From positions 186,001-250,000 of the forward strand of contig NZ_CP061295.1 of assembly GCF_018687535.1 (NCBI RefSeq): DNA of 64,000 bases, in the 5' to 3' direction. The notes under the pieces were generated by a model. That model made no database searches, was not told the origin of the DNA, and worked only from the letters and a program-made list of their open reading frames with translations. Every line of letters begins with the position of its first letter. Within the stretch, counting starts at the first letter, position 1. Source of the DNA: Polynucleobacter sp. MWH-S4W17. Lineage in GTDB: Bacteria; Pseudomonadota; Gammaproteobacteria; Burkholderiales; Burkholderiaceae. Made by a program: the position numbers and the translations under genes. Positions 56,624 to 64,000 of this stretch are shown here, one piece after another.

Positions 56624-57928
56624 ATGATGGTAAAAGTAGATCAAAACGAAGTTTTATTTGAGCGTGCACAAAAGACAATTCCTGGGGGTGTCAACTCTCC
56701 AGTGCGAGCATTTCGTCAAGTGGGCGGAACTCCCCGTTTTGTTACTAAAGCCCAGGGCCCTTATTTTTGGGATGCCAACGGTCAGCGCTATATCGACTTA
56801 ATTATGTCTTGGGGTCCGATGATTGCTGGCCATGCTAATCCCGAAGTTGTTTCTGCAGTTCAGAAAGCCGCTGAGACCAGCTTTAGTTATGGCGCTCCGA
56901 CTGAAGGCGAGATTGAATTAGCTGAGCGTATCTGCGCGCTTATGTCGAGCGTTGAACAAGTACGGATGGTTTCTAGCGGAACTGAAGCGACGATGAGTGC
57001 TTTGCGTCTGGCTCGCGGTTACACTGGCCGTGACTTAATTATTAAGTTTGAGGGTTGCTATCACGGCCATGCCGATAGTCTCTTAGTCAAAGCAGGCTCA
57101 GGCTTACTTACCTTTGCCGACTCTACCCAAAATGCGCCTTCTTCTGGTGGCGTTCCGCAGGATTTGGTGAAGCACACTTTAGTGCTGCCATATAACGATA
57201 TTGCTGCGATTGAAGAAGTGTTCAAAAAACAAGGCGATCAAATTGCTGCCGTCATCATTGAGCCTATTGCTGGAAATATGAATCTGATTCAGCCTTCAAA
57301 AGAATTTTTATCGGCTATTCGAAGTTTGACGAGTAAGCATGGCAGCGTTTTAATCTATGACGAAGTGATGACTGGTTTTAGAGTCGCCTTAGGTGGCGCT
57401 CAGTCCTTGCAGGGCATAACCCCTGATCTAACTTGCCTTGGTAAGGTCATGGGCGGCGGCATGCCTATGGCGGCGTTTGGCGGCAAGAAAGAGATTATGA
57501 ACAAGCTTGCCCCTTTGGGTAATGTTTATCAGGCGGGCACTTTATCTGGCAACCCAGTAGCAGTTGCTGCAGGCCTAAAAACTTTAGAGATTATTTCTCG
57601 CGAAGGTTTCTACGAATGCTTGACTGGCCAAACAGAAAAGTTGATGGCGGGCTTAAAACAAGCTGCAGATAAGGCCAATATTCCTTTTGCTGTGGACAGC
57701 GTTGGCGGTATGTTTGGCTTTTACTTTGCCGCTCAAGTGCCAACTACTTTTGAAGCGGTTACGAAAACCAATATTGAAGCGTTTAAGAAATTCTTTCATC
57801 TGATGTTAGATGAAGGTGTTTATCTAGCGCCTTCAGCTTATGAGGCTGGCTTCACATCCATTGCACATGACAATGCTGTGGTCGATGCCATCATTGCTGC
57901 TGCCGAGAAATCATTTAAAAAACTTTAA
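56624..57928 (+). CDS. hemL: Glutamate-1-semialdehyde 2,1-aminomutase
   Basis: A 434-residue PLP enzyme that makes 5-aminolevulinate from glutamate-1-semialdehyde in the C5 haem route. The PLP Lys274 is in [27 protein letters not shown] and YDEVMTGFR carry the cofactor-binding residues. Two tandem ATGs (56624, 56627) are possible. It shares the run with hemJ. A weak AT-rich hairpin (57918-57938) follows. Confidence 0.96.
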   Translation: MMVKVDQNEVLFERAQKTIPGGVNSPVRAFRQVGGTPRFVTKAQGPYFWDANGQRYIDLIMSWGPMIAGHANPEVVSAVQKAAETSFSYGAPTEGEIELAERICALMSSVEQVRMVSSGTEATMSALRLARGYTGRDLIIKFEGCYHGHADSLLVKAGSGLLTFADSTQNAPSSGGVPQDLVKHTLVLPYNDIAAIEEVFKKQGDQIAAVIIEPIAGNMNLIQPSKEFLSAIRSLTSKHGSVLIYDEVMTGFRVALGGAQSLQGITPDLTCLGKVMGGGMPMAAFGGKKEIMNKLAPLGNVYQAGTLSGNPVAVAAGLKTLEIISREGFYECLTGQTEKLMAGLKQAADKANIPFAVDSVGGMFGFYFAAQVPTTFEAVTKTNIEAFKKFFHLMLDEGVYLAPSAYEAGFTSIAHDNAVVDAIIAAAEKSFKKL

Positions 57929-57938
57929 AAAAGTTTTT
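57918..57938 (+). terminator. Weak AT-rich terminator-like hairpin after hemL
   Basis: AAAAACTT (57918-57925) with AAGTTTTT (57931-57938), 5-base loop, overlapping the hemL stop. Only one G-C pair, so efficiency is doubtful. Confidence 0.35.
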
Positions 57939-57953
57939 ACTTCCAGGGAAAAA

Positions 57954-58793
57954 TTACATTCGGAGTGGGTGGTCATAGCCACTCACCTGAATAATTTCTA
58001 GATTTTTGGAGTCTTTATTGGAACTTGAAATCTCCAGAGCAGTGAGTTTCCCACCCCACACGCAGCCGGTATCGAGTCCAATCACATTGTCTTGACGCAA
58101 TAAGCCCAATGTAGACCAGTGGCCAAAATAGGTGAGGACATCTCGAGTCTTCCTGCCTGGGACTTTGAACCAGGGGATATAGCCTTTAGGGCCTTGCTCT
58201 AGGCCTTCCTTGCTCTCAAATTCCATTTTTCCAGTTGGTGTGCAGAAACGCATTCTGGTTAGAGTATTGGTAATCACACGTAGGCGTTCATAACCTTTCA
58301 GAGATTTATTCCATTGGTTTGGTGTATTGCCATACATATTAGCTAGAAAATCTATATACGATTTGCTACGTAAAGTTTTTTCAACTTCTTGAGCACATTC
58401 AATCGTTTGCTGTAAGTCCCATTGCGGCAAGACTCCTGCATGAACTGTTAGTACTTTGCCATTGCTCAATGCCATAGGTCGATTACGAATCCAATGAATG
58501 AGTTCTCTGCGATCGGGCGCCAACAATATGGGTTCTATGGTATCTAGCCCTTTCGATTTGCGAAGTCCTGCATCGATTGCTAGGAGGTGTAGGTCATGAT
58601 TGCCAAGGATGCATTCAGCGCGACCTGATTCCTGTAAGGCTTTTAGTTGGCGCAATGCCCCAAGTGAGTCTGGACCACGATTAACGAGATCCCCTAAAAA
58701 AATCAGCTTGGATTTTTTAGGGAGTTTCTTGACTAAGGCTTTCAGAGAGGGCGCGCAGCCCTGCACATCGCCTATGGCGTAGATCTTGCTCAT
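57954..58793 (-). CDS. apaH: Symmetrical bis(5'-nucleosyl)-tetraphosphatase
   Basis: A 279-residue Mn2+/Co2+ metallophosphatase that splits Ap4A to two ADP and can decap Np4-capped RNA. Metal motifs AIGDVQGC (residues 6-13), FLGDLVNRGPDS and GNHDLHLLAI are all intact, followed by VHAGVLPQWD. Length is E. coli-like (280). It converges with hemL and is 49 bases downstream of phrB. Confidence 0.95.
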   Translation of the reverse strand: MSKIYAIGDVQGCAPSLKALVKKLPKKSKLIFLGDLVNRGPDSLGALRQLKALQESGRAECILGNHDLHLLAIDAGLRKSKGLDTIEPILLAPDRRELIHWIRNRPMALSNGKVLTVHAGVLPQWDLQQTIECAQEVEKTLRSKSYIDFLANMYGNTPNQWNKSLKGYERLRVITNTLTRMRFCTPTGKMEFESKEGLEQGPKGYIPWFKVPGRKTRDVLTYFGHWSTLGLLRQDNVIGLDTGCVWGGKLTALEISSSNKDSKNLEIIQVSGYDHPLRM

Positions 58794-58842
58794 ACCTTAT
58801 CTTAAATCGGAACTGTGAATAGAGCTCTAATAAATCTGTGTA

Positions 58843-60315
58843 TTAGGTGACTTTTTTGACTACGCTGTAACGCACTAAGGTATTTTTGCGCGCTTCATCA
58901 TGATCTACTACCGGAAGTGGGTAGTCGCGTCCAATCACTACCCCAGCGGCTTCTAACTCAATATGGCCGGCCTTCCACGGGGCATGGATGGACTTTTTAG
59001 AGAGCCTTTCCAGTTGCGGTAGGTAGCGTTTAATGAATTTACCTTCCGGATCAAACTTCTCAGATTGGGTAATAGGGTTAAAGATGCGGAAGTAGGGTTG
59101 GGCATCGCACCCAGATGAGGAGGCCCACTGCCATCCGCCGTTATTAGAGGAAAGCTCAAAGTCATTGAGATGTTCTGCAAAGTAGGCTTCGCCCCAGCGC
59201 CAATCTATTCCCAAATCTTTAGTCAGAAAGCTTGCCACCACCATGCGTAAGCGGTTATGCATGTAGCCGCTTTGATTCAGTTGATGCATAGCCGCATCAA
59301 CTAATGGATAGCCTGTTTTACCTTCGCACCAAGCGGCAAATAATTTTTTAGCTTTAGCGCCAGATTCCCAAGCGATGTTGTCGTAGTCTGGTTTAAAAGA
59401 TGCGCCTATGGCTAAACGAGGATGATTAGCCAGAATCATGAAATAAAAATCACGCCAAATCAATTCACTTAACCAGATGGTTGCACCCATGCTGCCGGCT
59501 AGCATACGTCGATGAGCCTCACGCACCAATCCTCTGATGGAGAGCATGCCAAAACGTAAGTGGGTTGAAAGATAACTCACCCCTTTTATTGCAGGAAAGT
59601 CTCTACCAATTTGGTATTGATCAATGCGTGGCAAGAAGTCTTCTAAGAAAGCTTGCCCACCCTCTGAGCCAGGTGATATATAGCTTTCAATGCCGGTTGG
59701 GCAAAATCCCATCGACTCTAGAGAGGGCAGTTTTTGATCTAATTTTTTTGGTAAGACTCCCAATTGCTTGGGCTTTGGATTGCACTCATAGGCAGCAAGA
59801 TCTTTTTCTTGGAGAGTCTTGAGCCAGTTATTTTTATAAGGTGTAAAGATTGAAAAGACAGTGTTTGAGTTTGTAAGAATTTCTTTCTTCTCAAAAATAA
59901 CTTGATCTTTAAAGCTCTCAAAATGAATTCCCAACTTTTCTAGGGACGCTTTTACAGTTTCATCCCTCTCAATTGCTGAAGGTTCGTAGTCATGGTTTGT
60001 GAAGACGGTTTCGACACCTAGCTCTTTGGCAATTGCAGGAATACATTCAGCGGGTTTTCCGAAGCGAACGATGAGTCCACTACCTTGCTTACGCAGCTCA
60101 TCATCCATTTGCTTTATGCCCTGCCAGATGAAATCCACGCGGCGGTCATGCTTTAGTCCGTTGGCATCTAAATCACCCTTCAATAAGGGCTTGAGAATGT
60201 CCGTATCAAAGATAAAGGTGAGCCAAACCTGGCCACTATCTTTCAGGGCGTGGTGAAGCGCGGCATTGTCATAGAGGCGGAGGTCACGGCGGAGCCAAAC
60301 GAGAGCTTTTTGCAT
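58843..60315 (-). CDS. phrB: Deoxyribodipyrimidine (CPD) photolyase
   Basis: A 490-residue light-driven repair enzyme. The N-terminal alpha/beta domain (1-130) begins KALVWLRRDLRLYDNAAL, and the FAD-binding C-terminal half (about 200-480) has the signature GYPLVDAAMHQLNQSGYMHNRLRM and the Trp-rich NNGGWQWASSSGCDAQPYFRIFNP. The last motif is specific to class I photolyases (antenna MTHF). Length is near E. coli PhrB (472). It is divergent from the ElyC/YdcF-type gene, with 73 bases between. Confidence 0.95.
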   Translation of the reverse strand: MQKALVWLRRDLRLYDNAALHHALKDSGQVWLTFIFDTDILKPLLKGDLDANGLKHDRRVDFIWQGIKQMDDELRKQGSGLIVRFGKPAECIPAIAKELGVETVFTNHDYEPSAIERDETVKASLEKLGIHFESFKDQVIFEKKEILTNSNTVFSIFTPYKNNWLKTLQEKDLAAYECNPKPKQLGVLPKKLDQKLPSLESMGFCPTGIESYISPGSEGGQAFLEDFLPRIDQYQIGRDFPAIKGVSYLSTHLRFGMLSIRGLVREAHRRMLAGSMGATIWLSELIWRDFYFMILANHPRLAIGASFKPDYDNIAWESGAKAKKLFAAWCEGKTGYPLVDAAMHQLNQSGYMHNRLRMVVASFLTKDLGIDWRWGEAYFAEHLNDFELSSNNGGWQWASSSGCDAQPYFRIFNPITQSEKFDPEGKFIKRYLPQLERLSKKSIHAPWKAGHIELEAAGVVIGRDYPLPVVDHDEARKNTLVRYSVVKKVT

Positions 60316-60388
60316 AGCCCCTATATTAGGGCTTATTTAAGGTAAATGCAGGCGGCTAGGCGGGGCTGACAGGTTAAGATCCTAAGGA

Positions 60389-61201
60389 ATGATGGATACG
60401 ATCTTTTTTATTCTCTCGAAGGTAGTGCAATTTTGCATTGAGCCGCTCAATTGGGTGCCTATTTTCGTTTTGCTGGCCCTTCTCTTTTTATCCTTGCGAA
60501 AACCGCACCTCTGTAAGAGATTCTTGGCGCTAGCTTTGGTAGATCTTGCTCTGGTGGGTTGGCTTCCCGCATCTGAAGTATTTCTTAGAGGGCTTGAGAA
60601 TGCCGTGTCCAAAACTGAGATTACAAAATTATCGAATAATGAAATGGGCGGCATCATTATTCTGGGTGGCGCCATTGATGGAGGCGAGATTGCCGTTGAT
60701 CGTGGCGAGATTTCAATCTACTCATCCGCTGAAAGGGTGACTAAAGCGTTCGAGTTAATACGCAAGAACCCCAATGTGCCATTCATCTTCAGCGGTTATT
60801 CAGGGCGCATAACGCCTAAGGGAGTTACAGAGGCGGATGCATTTAAGCGGTTGATTCAAGAGCAGGGCTTAAGCGAGCATAACGCGCATTACGAAAATCA
60901 ATCTCGAAATACCTATGAAAATGCGCTTCATATGAAGCCAATGATTGAGGAGTTTGGCTTAAAAACGGAATCGGGGGAGCCCAAGCCATGGCTTCTCATT
61001 ACCTCCGCCAGCCATATGTACCGCTCTACCAAGATTTTCCAAAAACAGGGTTTAGTAGTGCTACCAATGTTGGTCGATTATCAAACGGCCAATAGCCTGC
61101 AGTGGACGATGTTTGACTTGGTGGATGGAGCTCACAACTGGAACATCCTAGTTCATGAAATAGTTGGTCTTTTTGCTTACTGGATTACCGGAAAAATCTA
61201 G
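60389..61201 (+). CDS. YdcF/ElyC-type DUF218 envelope protein
   Basis: A 270-residue inner-membrane protein with two N-terminal hydrophobic helices (about 15-60) and a DUF218 domain that starts near IIILGGAID and continues through FSGYSGRI, EADAFKRLI, ENQSRNTYENAL and SASHMYRSTKIFQ. E. coli ElyC affects peptidoglycan/ECA assembly; YdcF-type relatives bind nucleotide-like ligands. The E. coli comparison suggests an envelope role but nothing more precise. It is 21 bases before yqgE. Confidence 0.83.
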   Translation: MMDTIFFILSKVVQFCIEPLNWVPIFVLLALLFLSLRKPHLCKRFLALALVDLALVGWLPASEVFLRGLENAVSKTEITKLSNNEMGGIIILGGAIDGGEIAVDRGEISIYSSAERVTKAFELIRKNPNVPFIFSGYSGRITPKGVTEADAFKRLIQEQGLSEHNAHYENQSRNTYENALHMKPMIEEFGLKTESGEPKPWLLITSASHMYRSTKIFQKQGLVVLPMLVDYQTANSLQWTMFDLVDGAHNWNILVHEIVGLFAYWITGKI

Positions 61202-61222
61202 ATATTCTGTAAAATAGGCCAT

Positions 61223-61867
61223 ATGACTTCTGCTAAAAAAGCACCCCCTGCTTCAGAACGAGCTTCTATGTCAGAGTCATCAATTTCCTTTTCTGCAGAC
61301 CATCTCGCCAATCAGTTTTTAATTGCTATGCCGGGCATGGTGGACCCTAATTTTGCTGGATCTCTTATTTATCTGTTTGAGCATACCGAAAGAGGTGCAA
61401 TGGGCTTGGTGGTTAATCGACCTACTGAGGTTGATTTAGAAACTCTTTTTGACAAGATTGAGTTGAAATTGGAAATTGCCCCATTATTAAAGCAACCAGT
61501 ATATTTTGGCGGTCCAGTTCAGATAGAGCGGGGCTTTGTCTTGCATGAGTCTGATTCACTAAGTCCATATAGCTCTTCCTTAATTATTCCCGGCGGCTTG
61601 ACGATGACTACTTCAAAGGATGTTCTTGAGGCAGTTGCTGCAGGTAAAGGACCGCAACATTTTTTGATGACCTTGGGTTATGCCGGATGGGGTGCTGGTC
61701 AGCTTGAAGAAGAAATTACGCTTAATGGTTGGATGAATGTCCCGCTAGCACGTGAGCAAATGATTGAAATCATCTTTAATACCCCTTCGAGTCAGCGTTA
61801 CGAGAAGGCAGTGAGTCACCTAGGGTTTGATTTGTCTCATTTGTCTGGTGAGGCTGGGCATGCCTAA
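61223..61867 (+). CDS. yqgE: YqgE/AlgH family protein
   Basis: A 214-residue UPF0301 protein, of unknown biochemical role. Family stretches are FLIAMPGMVDPNFAGSLIYL, GAMGLVVNRPTEVDL and GYAGWGAGQLEEEI. The first 27 residues are a polar extension relative to E. coli YqgE (187); an ATG at 61268 would shorten it. There is no Shine-Dalgarno before 61223, and a TAAAAT lies 7 bases before it. It overlaps ruvX (61860) as in most proteobacteria. Confidence 0.9.
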   Translation: MTSAKKAPPASERASMSESSISFSADHLANQFLIAMPGMVDPNFAGSLIYLFEHTERGAMGLVVNRPTEVDLETLFDKIELKLEIAPLLKQPVYFGGPVQIERGFVLHESDSLSPYSSSLIIPGGLTMTTSKDVLEAVAAGKGPQHFLMTLGYAGWGAGQLEEEITLNGWMNVPLAREQMIEIIFNTPSSQRYEKAVSHLGFDLSHLSGEAGHA

Positions 61868-62273
61868 GGCATTGACCATACTGTCTTTTGATTATGGAAC
61901 TCGCAGAGTGGGTGTGGCAGTTGGAAACTCGATATCCAAGTCGGGACAAGCTTTAAAGACGATTGCAGCGCCAACTAGCGATGCTCTTTTTCAAGCGATT
62001 GAGTCTCTATTAAAGGATTGGCAGCCAGACCAATTGGTGGTTGGAAAGCCAATGCATCCAGATGGCACGCCCCATGAGATGACATCTAAAGCAACCCGCT
62101 TTGGCAATCAGCTACATGGACGCTTTCGTTTGCCGGTTGTTTGGGTCGATGAGCGCTATACGTCAGCCGTTTTAGAGGGGGATCCAGAGATGTACGACAA
62201 TCTAGATGCCCACTCTGCCGTTTTGATCTTAGAGCAGTATTTTGCAGAGCAAAGCACGAAGTCTTTAAATTAA
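61860..62273 (+). CDS. ruvX: Holliday-junction resolvase-like protein / putative pre-16S rRNA nuclease (YqgF)
   Basis: A 137-residue RNase H-fold protein started at ATG 61860 (MPKALTILSFDYGTRRVGVAVG); this overlaps the yqgE stop by 8 bases and gives the normal length (138). The acidic motif FDYGTRRVGVA and the later DERYTS and the VLILEQY region are the metal-binding sites. It matures 16S rRNA ends in E. coli. The yqgE-ruvX-pyrR-pyrB order is a betaproteobacterial standard. Confidence 0.93.
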   Translation: MPKALTILSFDYGTRRVGVAVGNSISKSGQALKTIAAPTSDALFQAIESLLKDWQPDQLVVGKPMHPDGTPHEMTSKATRFGNQLHGRFRLPVVWVDERYTSAVLEGDPEMYDNLDAHSAVLILEQYFAEQSTKSLN

Positions 62274-62317
62274 AAATAGTTACAAAAATGGAATTGATAT
62301 AAGCACCGGACCCAAGA

Positions 62318-62818
62318 ATGAACGCTGAACAGTTATACGGAAAATTACTAGAGAACTTGCGTAAGAGAGCGCAAGAGGGTGCCTTTGAACTTGCGGGTCT
62401 CGCTATGGGAGGCGCTTGGATTACTGAGCGTTTGGCTCACGATTTAGGGCTTCCACACTTTGGTGTAATTAATGTGGCTTTTCATCGGGATGATTATGCC
62501 GAGAAGGGTATGACTGCTTTGCGTACTGCTAGTACTATGACCACCCATTTACCGTTTGATGTAAACGGCGCCAATGTGATTTTGATTGACGATGTTTTGT
62601 TAACGGGTAGAACTGTCCGCGCGGCTTTAAATGAGTTATTTGATTTCGGCCGACCCGCTCAAGTGGAGTTGATGGTTCTGGCTGATCGAGGGAATCGCGA
62701 ACTTCCAGTAGCTGCCAACTTTGTTGGTGAACAGATAGAAGTTCCGGAGAATCAACTTCTGGTTTTAGAGAAAGATACCGCTGGTAAGTTCAGCTTTCAG
62801 TTAGAGGAGCGTGAATAA
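62318..62818 (+). CDS. pyrR: PyrR: pyr regulator / uracil phosphoribosyltransferase
   Basis: A 166-residue phosphoribosyltransferase-fold protein. The PRPP-binding loop [18 protein letters not shown] is at about residues 86-103, and the [11 protein letters not shown] stretch is near 32. In Bacillus PyrR binds pyr leader RNA to cause termination; in proteobacteria it is mostly a UPRTase with unclear RNA binding. The 44-base upstream gap shows no anti-terminator hairpin. It overlaps pyrB by one base (TAATG). Confidence 0.92.
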   Translation: MNAEQLYGKLLENLRKRAQEGAFELAGLAMGGAWITERLAHDLGLPHFGVINVAFHRDDYAEKGMTALRTASTMTTHLPFDVNGANVILIDDVLLTGRTVRAALNELFDFGRPAQVELMVLADRGNRELPVAANFVGEQIEVPENQLLVLEKDTAGKFSFQLEERE

Positions 62819-63777
62819 TGAGTCAGCTAGTCAATCAATTTAATTCCGCTGGCGAGTTAACGCATCTTCTAACGCTTGAAGGTTTACCTAAAGAGCAGAT
62901 TCTCCATATTTTGGATACTGCCCAACAGTTTGTAAGCGTGACTGATCCTGCGCGCGAGGTGAAAAAAGTCCCACTACTTAGAGGGAAGAGCGTATTCAAC
63001 CTGTTTTTTGAAAACTCCACTCGCACTAGAACTACTTTTGAGATTGCTGCAAAACGTTTATCTGCAGATGTGATTAATTTAGATATTTCTACATCCTCCA
63101 CTGCTAAGGGCGAGAGTCTTCTCGATACGATTGATAATTTAGTAGCAATGCAGGCGGATATTTTTGTTGTGCGACATGGTGTTTCTAAAGCCCCTATTGA
63201 AATTGCAAACCACGTACCAGCGCATGTACACGTTGTGAATGCTGGCGATGGTAGCCATCAGCATCCAACTCAAGGTTTGTTGGATATGTACACCATGCGG
63301 CACTTCAAACAAAACTTCAAGGGCCTAAAGGTAGCGATTGTGGGCGATATTGTGCACAGCCGTGTAGCCAAATCCAATATTCATGCGTTGACCACATTAG
63401 GTTGTGAAGACATCCGTGCCATTGGTCCAGAAAGCCTGCTCCCAAGTGATTTAGATATGCTCGGCGTTAAAGTCTTCCACAATATGGAAGAAGGCTTAAA
63501 AGATGTTGATGTAGTGATGACATTGCGCATCCAAAAAGAGCGCATGGAAGCCGGGCAGGTGCCTGAGGGCGATGCTTTCTTTAAGCAATATGGTTTAACA
63601 CCGACTCGTTTAGCCTTAGCTAAGCCAGATGCTATCGTCATGCACCCAGGTCCCATGAATCGGGGCGTAGAGATTGACTCAGTGGTAGCTGATGGTCCTC
63701 AATCAGTCATTCTGAATCAAGTCACCTTTGGTATTGCTGTGCGCATGGCTGTGATGTCTATAGTTGCTGGCAACTAA
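62818..63777 (+). CDS. pyrB: Aspartate carbamoyltransferase, catalytic subunit
   Basis: A 319-residue enzyme that makes carbamoyl-aspartate, the first committed step to UMP. Carbamoyl-phosphate motif [19 protein letters not shown] and the [16 protein letters not shown] aspartate site are intact, as is [12 protein letters not shown] near the end. Length is the usual 310-320. No pyrI regulatory subunit follows; instead a different gene starts 10 bases on. Confidence 0.96.
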   Translation: MSQLVNQFNSAGELTHLLTLEGLPKEQILHILDTAQQFVSVTDPAREVKKVPLLRGKSVFNLFFENSTRTRTTFEIAAKRLSADVINLDISTSSTAKGESLLDTIDNLVAMQADIFVVRHGVSKAPIEIANHVPAHVHVVNAGDGSHQHPTQGLLDMYTMRHFKQNFKGLKVAIVGDIVHSRVAKSNIHALTTLGCEDIRAIGPESLLPSDLDMLGVKVFHNMEEGLKDVDVVMTLRIQKERMEAGQVPEGDAFFKQYGLTPTRLALAKPDAIVMHPGPMNRGVEIDSVVADGPQSVILNQVTFGIAVRMAVMSIVAGN

Positions 63778-63787
63778 GATCATAAGC

Positions 63788-64000
63788 ATGCTGTCCAAAA
63801 AACGTTGGTTGATTCTGTCGCATGGCTTCAATATGGATGGTCGCGCCTCAAGCCAAACGATTACCGATAAGATTCCTTATTTTCTAGAAGCGGGCATTGA
63901 GCCGATTGTCTTTAGCGCTATCACTGGAATTAAAGATCAACGCTTTCCCCATCGCCAATTTTTAGCTTGGGGACCAGCAGCGTTCCGGTTTGATTTTCGT
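63788..64000 (+). CDS. Putative glycosyltransferase, N-terminal fragment cut by window edge
   Basis: The first 71 codons of a gene starting at ATG 63788, 10 bases after pyrB. It reads MLSKKRWLILSHGFNMDG, then ASSQTITDKIPYFLEAGIEP. The HGFNMDGRASSQTI pattern with a following PYFLEAGIEPIV stretch recalls betaproteobacterial group 4 glycosyltransferases, but this is from memory and only a fragment is visible. It is not dihydroorotase (pyrC), which often follows pyrB: no HxH metal motif is seen. Confidence 0.45.
   Translation, partial: MLSKKRWLILSHGFNMDGRASSQTITDKIPYFLEAGIEPIVFSAITGIKDQRFPHRQFLAWGPAAFRFDFR

Overview
The window reads as a piece of a streamlined betaproteobacterial chromosome (Burkholderiaceae), most like the freshwater genus Polynucleobacter. 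That genus call is inference from gene content and order: CNP1-like lipoprotein next to rppH, HemJ-type haem synthesis, the TonB-like/aroE/mtgA block, yqgE-ruvX-pyrR-pyrB, an H1-like Lys/Ala-rich protein, moderate GC and very short intergenic gaps. Nearly everything is housekeeping. I see no rRNA, tRNA, CRISPR array or prophage. The only mobile element is one TnpB-only IS200/IS605-type insertion.

Layout: 1-2.2 kb holds the 5' part of a CorC/HlyC-type membrane protein, an O6-alkylguanine-DNA alkyltransferase and a lone squalene/phytoene synthase. 2.3-6.7 kb is an accessory metabolic patch: sodium:solute symporter, ketopantoate-reductase-like enzyme, fumarylacetoacetase-family enzyme and a selenocysteine-free GrdB-like protein. 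6.7-10.4 kb has ispB divergent from rplU-rpmA-obgE-proB, which start from a perfect consensus sigma70 promoter. 10.4-16.4 kb has a CNP1-like lipoprotein, rppH, proS, ffh, ypjD and an unusual PP0621-AmpD fusion. 16.4-21.7 kb has nrdAB with an NrdR box, then an H1-like histone gene whose conserved-looking tail lies in the -1 frame. 21.7-26.7 kb is a minus-strand run aroQ-accB-accC-prmA(fused to DUF3426)-pfkB-type kinase.

26.9-34.3 kb has a TlpA-like thioredoxin, then mpl, an SDR, an RNB ribonuclease, a TonB-like protein, aroE and mtgA. 34.3-36.4 kb has pyrF, with the TnpB insertion sitting between it and the divergent corA. 37.4-43.4 kb has thiL-pgpA-cinA, maeB, an orphan barstar-like protein and rsmE. 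43.4-47.1 kb has tkt-gapA and fur. 47.2-57.9 kb is a long plus-strand run bamE, dapB, leuS, lptE, holA, proA, hemJ, an rRNA methyltransferase, rubredoxin and hemL. 58-64 kb has apaH, phrB, an ElyC/YdcF-type protein, yqgE-ruvX-pyrR-pyrB and the start of a putative glycosyltransferase.

The most notable signal is the H1-like gene at 21193-21638. A dnaX-type slippery heptamer A_AAA_AAG abuts a 0-frame stop, is followed after 6 nt by an 8-bp stem-loop, and the -1 frame stays open for 42 codons of the same Lys/Ala/Pro-rich composition, ending in a WPFPTGTRP tail. It could be programmed recoding, A-tract slippage or phase variation, or a homopolymer indel. Other items worth checking are the PrmA-DUF3426 and PP0621-AmpD fusions, a TnpB lacking the canonical RuvC-II glutamate, and a glutamate kinase without its PUA domain.
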